From contig NZ_CP087263.1 of NCBI RefSeq assembly GCF_020923435.1, positions 1,569,970 through 1,633,969 of the forward strand: a stretch of 64,000 nt of DNA. Reading direction: 5' to 3'. The position numbers and the translations under genes are program-made. Of this stretch, positions 34,942-43,081 are shown in pieces. Position 1 is the stretch's first letter. Each line of letters opens with the position of its first letter. A model generated the notes under the pieces. The model was not told where the DNA came from and did no database searches. It saw only the letters and a program-made list of their open reading frames with translations. This stretch comes from Brevibacillus humidisoli. GTDB taxonomy: Bacteria; Bacillota; Bacilli; Brevibacillales; Brevibacillaceae.

Positions 34942-36295
34942 AGAACAACTGCGGAGTGCGCTGACCGAAAGCGTTGGGCAGCTGCGAGTGGCGTGGCTGG
35001 GAAACTTTGAAGTGGAAAACGATTGGCAGAGGGAGGGGCTGCTCTCCTTGCCCAGTGTGACCAGCAGTCCGTCACACCGCATCAACGATAGTCTATCCGA
35101 GCTCACACTGATGCTGGCCGAACCAGAAGACCTCGTATTGCTAAAGCATCCGCCCGATGAGGATTACCTGCAATATCTGGAGGAGGTAGGGTGGCAGGCG
35201 CCGATCATCGTGACGGCGGAAGCGTCAGAACTGCCGCTTGCAGAGGCGCATCTGCGGCAGCGGAGTTCGAAACAGGCGCTGCGCGCATGGGCCAAAGCAG
35301 GAGACGCCTATCTGCTGCCGCACGGTGTTTCCCGACAGGTGGAAAAGCTGACCCGATCGACCAACATCCCGTTGGCAGCAGCCGGGGAGCAGGTAAGCGC
35401 ATCGGTCAACAATAAGCTGTACAGCCGCAGGTTGTGCGAACAAACAGGAATCCGACAGCCGCATGGGGTAGCGGCCCGCAGTTTGACGGAGCTGCAGCAG
35501 GGCTTTGCAGAAGTAAAACGCTTGCTGCGCACATCCCCGCTTCTGCTCAAAGAGGGTACTGGGGTTTCGGGCAAGGGAATTGTTCAGATCGATAATGAAA
35601 GTCGTTTTGAACAGATCCTGCGTCTGTTGCGGCGAGCTGCCGAAAAACAAGGAACAGAACAACTGGAGATGGTGATCGAGGAGAAGATAGCCAAAAGCAC
35701 AGACATCAACTATCAGTTCCTGCTGGGACGTGATGGTACGTACACTCCTCTCTACACATTGGTAGCGTTGGTTGACCAGGGGAAACACGTCGGCCACCTG
35801 CATCCCCATCAGCTTCCGGCGTATGTTGTGCGACAAATCGAGGAAAGCATGCCGCTCGCCGCAGAGGAGTTGGCAGGCGACGGATATTACGGCATGGTTG
35901 GCGTCGATGCGCTGCTCGGCCAAGATGGGACCCTCTATCCCTGTATCGAGATTAACGCACGGTTAAACATGTCTACCTACCATGTCAAGGCATTTGAGGA
36001 ATGGATTCCGCCGCAAAGCGCGGTGATTGCCCGTTCGTATTCGATCAAGAGGCAATCTCCGCTCACCTTCCGAACCCTGCGGGAGAAGCTGGATCAGCTG
36101 GTCTTCACCCGTAAAAGGGGATCAGGCATCCTCATCAATGCGTTTGCGCCAGTAAATGCCCTTCACCAACCAGGACATGTCTATACGGGCAGGTTGTACG
36201 CGATGGTGATCGGCAGCAACCGCGACGATTGCCTGCGGCTGCAGGCCCAGTTAGTCAAATGTCTTAGGGATCTGGGAACGGTCGTGCAGGGGTGA
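34928..36295 (+). CDS. ATP-grasp ligase (BtrJ-like candidate)
   Basis: This is a 455-residue protein. The ATP-grasp core covers about residues 140-360: the phosphate-binding loop LLLKEGTGVSGKGIVQID, the acidic VIEEKI segment and the metal site YPCIEINARLNMSTYH. This family links a carboxylate to an amine or thiol. Butirosin BtrJ ligates glutamate to an ACP, and the neighbouring BtrK-like decarboxylase, ACP and BtrH-like genes favour the same kind of reaction. Peptide-bond formation is the main alternative. It overlaps the degenerate KASIII gene, showing that starter supply and condensation are co-expressed. Confidence 0.8.
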   Translation: MGFFREQLRSALTESVGQLRVAWLGNFEVENDWQREGLLSLPSVTSSPSHRINDSLSELTLMLAEPEDLVLLKHPPDEDYLQYLEEVGWQAPIIVTAEASELPLAEAHLRQRSSKQALRAWAKAGDAYLLPHGVSRQVEKLTRSTNIPLAAAGEQVSASVNNKLYSRRLCEQTGIRQPHGVAARSLTELQQGFAEVKRLLRTSPLLLKEGTGVSGKGIVQIDNESRFEQILRLLRRAAEKQGTEQLEMVIEEKIAKSTDINYQFLLGRDGTYTPLYTLVALVDQGKHVGHLHPHQLPAYVVRQIEESMPLAAEELAGDGYYGMVGVDALLGQDGTLYPCIEINARLNMSTYHVKAFEEWIPPQSAVIARSYSIKRQSPLTFRTLREKLDQLVFTRKRGSGILINAFAPVNALHQPGHVYTGRLYAMVIGSNRDDCLRLQAQLVKCLRDLGTVVQG

Positions 36296-36372
36296 TACGT
36301 GCAAAGGTGATTGGAGAAGGAATCACACCGGCTGCAACCGGATCCCCAAACAGCTACAAGGAGGGCTGAGTG

Positions 36373-37620
36373 ATGAGCGACACATCGGTGTCAAACCAGA
36401 TGATGGAGTTGGCGGAGCGTTACGGGACCCCGCTCTACGTCTACGATCTGAACAAGGTAAGAGAGCAAATCGCGACCATTGTCGATCATATGCACCCCGC
36501 TGTTCAGTTGTTTTACTCGTTGAAGGCGAATCCCAACACTACACTGGTCAGAAAAATCTACGAAACCGGAACCAACCTGGAAATCTGTTCCCTGTACGAA
36601 TTGAAGGTGGCACAAGTCGCCGGGGCTTCCCCTGATCACATCCTATACCTTGGTCCCGGCAAGACGCATCAGGAGATTCGCCAGATTGTCGACTACGGTG
36701 TTCGCTACATCGTAGCCGAGTCATTGCAAGAACTGGAATTGATTAATCAAATAGCAAAAGCGGCAGGCAAAGTCGTGAAGGTCGGCGTGCGCGTCAATCC
36801 GGAAGTGGCAGTAAAAGGAGCACGCCTGCAAATGGGCGGAACCGCGCGGCAGTTTGGAATCGATGAGAAACAGTTTGGCGATGTGGTGGCGCTGATCAAA
36901 CGTCTGCATCATCTACGGCTTTCCGGTATCCACACCTACCACGGTACGCGGATTCTGTCCGCTCAGGTGATTGCCGAGAACATACAATACATCCTCTCGT
37001 TTGCTGCACAAGTGATCCAACAGTATCAGCTGTCACTTGATTATGTAGGTGTAGGTGGCGGTCTCGGCGTACACTACTTCGCTGGTGAAAGCCAATTGGA
37101 TGTCGCTGCCCTGGGCAGCCAGACCCGCGAGCCTATCGAAAGATTTGTGGCCAGCCACAAAGGGACAAGCATCCTGATGGAATCCGGACGCTACATCGTT
37201 GCAGAAGCCGGAACCTACCTAGTCAGCGTGCTGTACACCAAAACCTCCCAAGACATTCGTTTTGCGATTACCAACGGAGGCACCCACCACCACATGGCTG
37301 CCGGCGGTATGGGCAATGCCTTCTTAAAAAACTTCCCGATCCGAGCGTTTGTCAGCGAGCAGCGGGAAATGGAGAAGTATCACCTGTCCGGACCACTCTG
37401 TACGCCTAATGATCTGATCGGCAAGCATGTTGAACTGCCCAAACTGCGGCCAGGTGACGTGATCGGCATCCAGCGGTCAGGGGCATACGGTCTGACAGCC
37501 AGTCCTGTCTTGTTTCTCAGTCACGGGCTGCCTCGGGAAGTATTGTTTGACGGAGAGCGTGAATGGATGATTCGAGAACGTGACGAGTACATGGTACCCC
37601 GTGTACGCATCGTCAGTTAA
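36373..37620 (+). CDS. Fold-type III PLP decarboxylase (BtrK/LysA-like)
   Basis: This 415-residue enzyme of the diaminopimelate/ornithine decarboxylase family has the PLP-binding Lys in LFYSLKANPN near residue 50, the HTYHGT motif near 195, the glycine-rich VGVGGGLGVHY near 225, ESGRYIVAEAG near 275, and the Cys-containing SGPLCTPND near 340. In butirosin, BtrK decarboxylates an ACP-bound glutamyl unit to a 4-aminobutyryl unit. The ATP-grasp gene upstream and the ACP at 32711 make a similar carrier-bound decarboxylation plausible here. ATG 36373 is placed 7 nt after AGGAGGG. Confidence 0.88.
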   Translation: MSDTSVSNQMMELAERYGTPLYVYDLNKVREQIATIVDHMHPAVQLFYSLKANPNTTLVRKIYETGTNLEICSLYELKVAQVAGASPDHILYLGPGKTHQEIRQIVDYGVRYIVAESLQELELINQIAKAAGKVVKVGVRVNPEVAVKGARLQMGGTARQFGIDEKQFGDVVALIKRLHHLRLSGIHTYHGTRILSAQVIAENIQYILSFAAQVIQQYQLSLDYVGVGGGLGVHYFAGESQLDVAALGSQTREPIERFVASHKGTSILMESGRYIVAEAGTYLVSVLYTKTSQDIRFAITNGGTHHHMAAGGMGNAFLKNFPIRAFVSEQREMEKYHLSGPLCTPNDLIGKHVELPKLRPGDVIGIQRSGAYGLTASPVLFLSHGLPREVLFDGEREWMIRERDEYMVPRVRIVS

Positions 37621-37655
37621 TCCATGAAACCATTGATTGCGAGGAGGCGAATCAC

Positions 37656-38663
37656 ATGACAAGGAAAATCCTAGACATTCCAAAGTATGTGGAGCAGGAG
37701 GAAACGCTGCGAACATGGACATCCTGGGTAGACAGTTTATACACCCCACTGTACGTTGCGGGTGACAACAGGCCTACACACGAACTGATGGGCATTACCG
37801 GTTTTGCCTTTCGGATGCAGATGCAAAACGAGATGATCTGCAGCAGCAGCACAGTCGTTTTCGATTGGCAGCGTGTCTTTACTGAGAGTGCGCTTCGACT
37901 AGGTTACAAGTCCAGTTTCTACTACGGACGCTTTGAGAATGCTTATCTGCCGCATGTGTCGGATCATTTTCCATTGGTTGATGATAACCGTCAGGCAATC
38001 GAGGCGATTCGTTCGTACATTGACGCGGGTAAACCCGTGATCGCTTTTGACCTGTTCCTGCCGGAATTCGGGGTGATTTACGGATATGATGACGAAAAAC
38101 GGGTGCTGTACGCAATGGATGCTGCCAAGGAAGAGGGCGGGGAGTTTCCATATGAAAAACTGGGCCAAACCTACTCCTTGATCTTGTGTGTCGGAGCCCT
38201 GGACGAACCGGTAAAGATTGACCAGGCAGAAGCCCTGCGCCAAGCCCTGCAGTTTGCCGTCGATCATGCACGTGGGCGTGATATCTATGCGTCAGATTGC
38301 TACACCACAGGATTGGCCGCTTACGATTTGTGGATCAAACACCTGGAGAAAGGACCTGGTACGATCGACAAAAACGTCAATGCCTACGTTATCGCCGTTT
38401 TTGCTGACGCGAGAGCAAATGCCGTTACGTTCTTGCGTGAAGCAAGCGTGTCGGAAGCTGTGAAACCATATACGGACAATGCAGCGGCGGCTTATGAACG
38501 AGTCCACATGGAGTTAGAGCAGTTGTGCCAACGCTATCCGTTCCCGCATGGGGGGACGCTGACGGAGGAGAATCTGCGTGAGTCGATGGAGAATCTGACC
38601 AAGGCCAAGCAAGCGGAAGAAGAAGCCATCGTCAATCTGGAGAAAGCACTTGAGTTACTCTAG
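37656..38663 (+). CDS. BtrH-like/papain-fold protein lacking the catalytic Cys (candidate 3)
   Basis: This 335-residue protein shares the layout of the BtrH-like pair: an N-terminal helix (THELMGITGFAFRMQ), a middle segment EAIRSYIDAGKPVIAFDLF, and the turn GVIYGYDDEKRVLYAMDA, followed by a helical C-terminal half ending in a coiled-coil-like stretch. At the positions of the candidate Cys and His in its relatives it has neither. It may be a non-catalytic subunit or binding protein. It ends the unit that begins at 33105 and is followed by a terminator shared with convergent genes. Confidence 0.6.
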   Translation: MTRKILDIPKYVEQEETLRTWTSWVDSLYTPLYVAGDNRPTHELMGITGFAFRMQMQNEMICSSSTVVFDWQRVFTESALRLGYKSSFYYGRFENAYLPHVSDHFPLVDDNRQAIEAIRSYIDAGKPVIAFDLFLPEFGVIYGYDDEKRVLYAMDAAKEEGGEFPYEKLGQTYSLILCVGALDEPVKIDQAEALRQALQFAVDHARGRDIYASDCYTTGLAAYDLWIKHLEKGPGTIDKNVNAYVIAVFADARANAVTFLREASVSEAVKPYTDNAAAAYERVHMELEQLCQRYPFPHGGTLTEENLRESMENLTKAKQAEEEAIVNLEKALELL

Positions 38664-38686
38664 GAACAGGGAAGAAGAGGGAAGTG

Positions 38687-38722
38687 AAAACGACGGCCAT
38701 ACCGGTGGATGGCCGTCGTTTT
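38687..38722. terminator. Bidirectional terminator between convergent units
   Basis: AAAACGACGGCCAT pairs perfectly with ATGGCCGTCGTTTT around an 8-nt loop, with A-runs and T-runs on the two sides. It overlaps the stop codon of the minus-strand KASIII-like gene. Confidence 0.9.
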
Positions 38723-39752
38723 ATGTTTCTCGCTGCAGCAGTACCAAGCCAAGGGAGGAGATCGGGCCGGCCTGGATGAGCAGGACATACTCGCCGCGCT
38801 TGATCCGGTCTTCGACCACTGCTTCCGCAAGTGAAATCAGGCAGTCACTTGTCAGCAGATTGCAGCGGCTGGCATTGGTGCGACGGTAGACGGCAGAGCA
38901 GCCGCTGACAAGACGCTGTACGCCGGAGAAAAACGAGTCGCTGAGATGCTGCGGAACGATCAAGTCAATCTGGTCGAGACTGGTTCCGTTTGCTCCCAGG
39001 AAGCGGTCCAGCATCGATTCAAGCGCGTGCAGCAGTACTTGCTCCGTAGCAAGAAACTCTCGTCGCCCCCAATCGTACGGGTTTCCATGGGGGGATGCCC
39101 AGGTATGTGATTGGATGGCGATCACTCTCCAGTCGCCTGCCTCCGGCTGCACCAGGCAAGAGACGGCTGCATCCCCCTTTGGATAGGAGGTGAAAAAAAG
39201 GCGGGGCTGAGGGGGAGAGATCTGGTCAGCTGCAACGATGATGGAAGGGGCTGCTTCCGCCTGATCGCTTTGGGCGTAGAACTGGCTGAGCAGGTTGATT
39301 GCGGTAGCAAATGAGGCGGATCCTTGATGACTGACTGAGAAGGAAATCGACTCTTTTCTTCTGGTCAGCTTTTTTACCTTCAACACAGGTGTCAGCGTTA
39401 AACTGGGAACAGTCGTCTCATGCGCATAGAGCAGGTAGGCGGTCCTCATCTGCTGCTGCCCGGCAAGCGTGGCTTCCACGCATTGAACAGCGAGATCGAC
39501 TGCTGTTGTTTCGCCGACGACTACCGGTATCTGTTCTGATCTGTACAGGTTCGCGTCACTCTCCATCAAGCGATTGGCGAGAAGAAGCCCGTACTCATGG
39601 TAGAGCGCATGAAGTGCGGAATGTAGATGATCAGCTTCATCTTTTCCGTCTTGCTGCGTGATCATGTCCGCCCGGATCAGTCCCTCCAATGGCTGCTGCT
39701 GTGGTACCGTCGTACTGATCCGAGACAGATACAAGCTCTGTTTGGAACCCAT
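38721..39752 (-). CDS. Degenerate KASIII-like partner with Ser for Cys (pair B)
   Basis: This 343-residue thiolase-fold protein has Ser145 in FSVSHQGSASFATAI where the active partner has Cys, and it lacks the GHxxNxD motif (NLLTSDCLISLAEAV instead). DpsC of daunorubicin biosynthesis also uses Ser at this position, so residual acyltransferase activity cannot be excluded. It is encoded 14 nt after the intact KASIII gene on the same strand, mirroring pair A in gene order. The ATG at 39752 has GGGAGGTG upstream. Confidence 0.75.
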   Translation of the reverse strand: MGSKQSLYLSRISTTVPQQQPLEGLIRADMITQQDGKDEADHLHSALHALYHEYGLLLANRLMESDANLYRSEQIPVVVGETTAVDLAVQCVEATLAGQQQMRTAYLLYAHETTVPSLTLTPVLKVKKLTRRKESISFSVSHQGSASFATAINLLSQFYAQSDQAEAAPSIIVAADQISPPQPRLFFTSYPKGDAAVSCLVQPEAGDWRVIAIQSHTWASPHGNPYDWGRREFLATEQVLLHALESMLDRFLGANGTSLDQIDLIVPQHLSDSFFSGVQRLVSGCSAVYRRTNASRCNLLTSDCLISLAEAVVEDRIKRGEYVLLIQAGPISSLGLVLLQRET

Positions 39753-39766
39753 GCTGGACACCTCCC

Positions 39767-40699
39767 TCAATACTGAAACACGCTGCAGCCAAACGTACCG
39801 CCCATCCCAGCTGTAAGGATCAGGTAGTAGTCGCCTGGCCGAAGCAGATTCTCTGCTAGGCCCCGTTCCAGATTGAGGATCGGATCGGCATTGTGACAGT
39901 GACCCACCTCCGACAGCGTTGGGTAATAGAACAGCTCGTGCGGCATGTTAAGTGCACGGGCAACCCGAAGCCAGGTGGTTTGATTCAGATTGCTGGGAAA
40001 GATACAGCGGATCTGTTCCGGATCAAGCCGGCATCCACGCAGTGCGGTACGCAGGAGCTTGATTAGTCCGAACGTGAAGGTCTGCTGAAACAAGGCGTAA
40101 TCAGCTGGGGAAGATGCCGGACCGTCATAGATGGTCGCTTCACTATGTAAGAAGGTGCGGATCAAGCGACTACGCTTTGCATCGCGGGTGAGGTAAACGG
40201 CGACCGCTGCATCCCCTGCCATCGAGCTGTCCAGCAGATACCGCTCTTGCGGAATGAACATTTTGTCTGCTGTCATCAGCAGTACACCTGGCGATGAGGG
40301 GGTTTGTTGCAGCCATTGGTTGGCGAGAAAGAACAGCAGGTTGATGGATGCACAATTCATCTGGGCTGCTGACATCGTTTGCGCCTCATGCAGTTGTCGA
40401 GACAGCCGCCATTCACTAAGTGGATCGTATAGATAAGGCGCGAAGGGGTTTAACGTATGCGTAAACAAAATCTGGCCGATGTTGGTTGGCTGCACGTCAT
40501 GATTTGCTAGAAGCGAATCGGCAGCCGCGGTCATCATGGAAGCTGCTGTTTGCCTTGGTTCAATCGCGATGAATGCCAGCTTGTGATCGTACAGCAGACG
40601 ATCCACTTGGGTGGCGCTGATCCTTACCTCACTCTGCAGTTCTCGCAGGTGACAGCGCTGTTCGGGCACATAGCTGCCAATCGCTTCAATCCCTGTCAT
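39767..40699 (-). CDS. KASIII-like ketosynthase/acyltransferase, intact Cys (pair B)
   Basis: This 310-residue protein is a counterpart of the gene at 33105, with matched motif positions: Cys116 in SAAQMNCASINLLFF and His267 with Asp272 in EVGHCHNADPILNLERG. The end reads TAGMGGTFGCSVFQY. The canonical FabH HQAN motif is replaced by FPSNLNQ. It probably condenses or transfers a specific acyl group, with the Ser-containing partner as second subunit. ATG 40699 follows AGAGGTGA, which excludes the longer frame starting at 40834. Confidence 0.85.
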   Translation of the reverse strand: MTGIEAIGSYVPEQRCHLRELQSEVRISATQVDRLLYDHKLAFIAIEPRQTAASMMTAAADSLLANHDVQPTNIGQILFTHTLNPFAPYLYDPLSEWRLSRQLHEAQTMSAAQMNCASINLLFFLANQWLQQTPSSPGVLLMTADKMFIPQERYLLDSSMAGDAAVAVYLTRDAKRSRLIRTFLHSEATIYDGPASSPADYALFQQTFTFGLIKLLRTALRGCRLDPEQIRCIFPSNLNQTTWLRVARALNMPHELFYYPTLSEVGHCHNADPILNLERGLAENLLRPGDYYLILTAGMGGTFGCSVFQY

Positions 40700-40955
40700 C
40701 CCATTCACCTCTACTTTCCTTCGCTTCTTCCCTGTACAACAACGCATACGTATCTTCATTCTCGGCCAATCGACAGGATCCGTACATAGCGCCACTGTTA
40801 GGAGTGGGTTAGTCGGATGATACGACAAAACCACAGCCGATTAACAGTCAAAATATGTATAAAGTTTCCCTGTTTTGTATCATGGTGTTAGGACATGCGG
40901 CGCACGCGAAGCGTCTGCATGGGGAGACCAGTTTGATGCAGAGGAGAGGAAAGAA
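40700..40955. promoter_or_regulatory. Divergent intergenic region between KASIII pair B and an ACP gene
   Basis: This 256-nt gap must hold promoters for the minus-strand KASIII pair and the plus-strand ACP. An AT-rich part near 40840-40885 contains TTAACA, TATAAA and TATCAT hexamers, but none pair at ideal spacing. No other gene was supported here. Confidence 0.35.
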
Positions 40956-41204
40956 TTGAACGAAACAGTACAAGAAGTAGTGGGAGTATTGGCGGCTCTG
41001 CTTGACATCAATCCCGACTCGATTTCAGAAGAAGATCAACTATACGACGGCTTGGGATTGGACTCGACGAAGATTATCGATTTGCTGCTGCAATTGGAGA
41101 TCACATGCGGGATCGAGTTCGACATGGAGGAGCTGGAACCAGAAGATTTAGAGACAGTGAAAAGCCTGTCCGCATGTATCGATGCACACAAGAGAGCAAC
41201 GTAA
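40956..41204 (+). CDS. Acyl carrier protein
   Basis: This is an 82-residue carrier protein with the attachment Ser in GLGLDSTKIIDLLLQLE near residue 37 and an acidic helix III. It is monocistronic, transcribed divergently from KASIII pair B and followed by a hairpin. TTG 40956 is chosen because GAGGAGAGG lies 6 nt upstream; the upstream ATG at 40875 would add about 27 residues without a ribosome binding site. It may serve the neighbouring KASIII pair. Confidence 0.85.
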   Translation: MNETVQEVVGVLAALLDINPDSISEEDQLYDGLGLDSTKIIDLLLQLEITCGIEFDMEELEPEDLETVKSLSACIDAHKRAT

Positions 41205-41220
41205 GCATAGTAATGGAGAA

Positions 41221-41246
41221 AAAACACGAACATATGTTTGTGTTTT
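41221..41246. terminator. Palindromic hairpin after the ACP gene
   Basis: AAAACACGAACA and TGTTTGTGTTTT form a nearly perfect inverted repeat directly after the ACP stop. The A- and T-rich arms suit a terminator in either direction. Confidence 0.65.
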
Positions 41247-41466
41247 CTGCTATAATGGGAATGTCGGTGAACATAAAATGGATATAAATGTAAAACAACT
41301 GCATATAAAATGACATAATTCTTCCACTACCCGCAATTGTCAAAAAAACTAGAATTTAAATCAAAATAAACAGATTTCTAAATATGTAATCTATGTAAAA
41401 TATGGAGTAAGCATACAAGGTGATTTTTTCGACAAGTGCAAATATCGAAGAAAGGAATGATCATTC

Positions 41467-42123
41467 ATGAATGCACTGGTTGTTGTATCAAAAAAGCAAT
41501 CGGAAGATTTGCAGTGCGAGTTCATCCATTCCTTGTCAGAAAAAGCAGAAGTCTTGGTCTTGGAGGACTTCCGGGGGGTAAAGGATGCCGTCTCCAAACA
41601 AAAGTACAGAGTAGTTATCTTAATGACGTATGGCGACTCGTTTCCGGAATCCTGGAAGATGACGGAACTGCAGGTCGACTGTCCGACCGTTATCCTGACC
41701 AACGCCAAGAACATCAACCTGTTTTCCATCCAGTCATTCATCGAATCGTTTGAAGAGAACGACACCCCCGATATCGACAACCCCTTGTTCCGCAAATCGC
41801 TTAAATACATCGAGGAGAACCTGCATGAGAACGATTTGTCGCTGACCAAGGTAGCGTCGTTTATCTATGTCAGTCGTTGTCATTATTCTCGCATGTTCAA
41901 CAAGTATCTGGGTACCGGCTTTAAGGAATACATCATGACCAAGCGAATTCAACGAGCGAAACTGCTCTTGAAAAAAGGACAGCCTGTGACAGAAGTATGC
42001 TACTCCGTAGGATACAACGATTTGACACATTTCTCCAGAGTATTCCGTAAACTCGTGGGTGTCAATCCGTCTACCTACCGTCTGTCCAATCGGAAAGTAT
42101 CATACAGTGGAGGGAAACAATGA
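41467..42123 (+). CDS. AraC-family transcriptional regulator with receiver-like N-terminus
   Basis: This is a 218-residue protein. The C-terminal 100 residues are an AraC/XylS double HTH: DLSLTKVASFIYVSRCHYSRMFN and the second, highly conserved GYNDLTHFSRVFRKLVGVNPSTYR. Residues 1-105 resemble a CheY-like domain in strand pattern (NALVVVSKK...VVILMTYGDS...PTVILTNAK), but no clear phospho-acceptor Asp context is visible, so it may sense a ligand instead. It sits at the head of the ketosynthase/UnbU operon and overlaps the next gene by 4 nt, making it the best candidate for a pathway regulator. An AT-rich leader (41290-41460) precedes it. Confidence 0.85.
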   Translation: MNALVVVSKKQSEDLQCEFIHSLSEKAEVLVLEDFRGVKDAVSKQKYRVVILMTYGDSFPESWKMTELQVDCPTVILTNAKNINLFSIQSFIESFEENDTPDIDNPLFRKSLKYIEENLHENDLSLTKVASFIYVSRCHYSRMFNKYLGTGFKEYIMTKRIQRAKLLLKKGQPVTEVCYSVGYNDLTHFSRVFRKLVGVNPSTYRLSNRKVSYSGGKQ

Positions 42124-43070
42124 ACAAAAGATGGATCGGCAGTTTGACCGCAGCAATTATCATCGCAGGTGGAATCGGCGGCTATTGGTACTGGCAGACT
42201 CCGTATGCGCTGCCCGAGATTTCCGAGACCATCACGCAGGAACAACTAAACCTGGTCTTTGCAGAAGAACAGGAGGTGGCATCTCGCAAGATGGACAAGC
42301 AGGAGGCGGAACGCGGCCTGCCGCAATCGATGGACCGCCTTGAGCCGGATCAGGCACCATACGCCTATTACTACGGCTTGTCATTGCTGGAGGAAGATCG
42401 GGAGCAGGCACTCGCGTACTTGGGAGCAGCTGTACAAGCTGTCCCAACCAATCTGGTCTACAGTACGGATTACCGGATCGCGTTGACTCGGGAGAACGGT
42501 TATCAGGAGGCGCTCGATTTTTTTGCTGCACTTGATCAAAACGTTCCGGAAGTGAAGCTGCAGACGGCCCTGGTATACGTGGACATGCTCCAGGAAAAAG
42601 GGGTAGGGACCGCATGGCTTGGGCAGCGTTCCACGCTGTCGATCCGGGAACTAAACCAGATATTGGAGCAAAATCCAAATGATTGGCTTGCTCACTACGC
42701 ACGTGGTCTAAACAATCTGTATTGGCCGTCCGGATTGCAGCGGATCGACAAAGCTGTACAGGATTTGTCGTTCTGTCTGGCAGCGTTAAAGCAGCTTGGA
42801 GATCAATCGTTCCCGTTCTGGCCGCAGCTGTACGAAGCGTACGGTGATGCACTGGTAAAGAGTGGGGATACGTCAGCCGGTTATGCTGTATGGAAAGACG
42901 GGCTCCGTCATTATCCTGATGCGGAAGGCTTGAAACAGCGAGTTGATGCTGGCGAGGAACAAGCGATGGAACTGGTAAAGCAAATCCGGGGTATTGACAG
43001 TTTTCAACCACCGGCGCCAGAGATTACGGATCTGAGTATCATCTGGAACCAGAAAGCTGACGAGAGTTGA
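42120..43070 (+). CDS. Membrane-anchored helical-repeat protein of unknown function
   Basis: This 316-residue protein has a short basic start and one N-terminal membrane segment (SLTAAIIIAGGIGGYWYW), with the rest probably outside the cytoplasm. The body looks helical and TPR-like, with repeats such as APYAYYYGLSLLEEDREQALAYLGAA, NDWLAHYARGLNNLYWP and FPFWPQLYEAYGDALVKSGD. It may scaffold the membrane and lipoprotein components encoded downstream. It starts within the AraC stop and is followed by a ketosynthase gene. No enzymatic motif was recognised. Confidence 0.75.
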   Translation: MNKRWIGSLTAAIIIAGGIGGYWYWQTPYALPEISETITQEQLNLVFAEEQEVASRKMDKQEAERGLPQSMDRLEPDQAPYAYYYGLSLLEEDREQALAYLGAAVQAVPTNLVYSTDYRIALTRENGYQEALDFFAALDQNVPEVKLQTALVYVDMLQEKGVGTAWLGQRSTLSIRELNQILEQNPNDWLAHYARGLNNLYWPSGLQRIDKAVQDLSFCLAALKQLGDQSFPFWPQLYEAYGDALVKSGDTSAGYAVWKDGLRHYPDAEGLKQRVDAGEEQAMELVKQIRGIDSFQPPAPEITDLSIIWNQKADES

Positions 43071-43081
43071 GGAGATGAGCT

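Noticed and set aside
36296-36372. Terminator between the ATP-grasp and decarboxylase genes
   Set aside because: Only a small CCGG-type stem is seen, with no T-run. The gap is short and the genes are likely co-transcribed.
42232-43011. Minus-strand frame of 259 codons opposite the membrane-anchored protein
   Set aside because: Its product is Pro/Arg/Ser-rich and low in complexity, typical of a shadow frame. The plus-strand gene has a good start, membrane segment and operon context.
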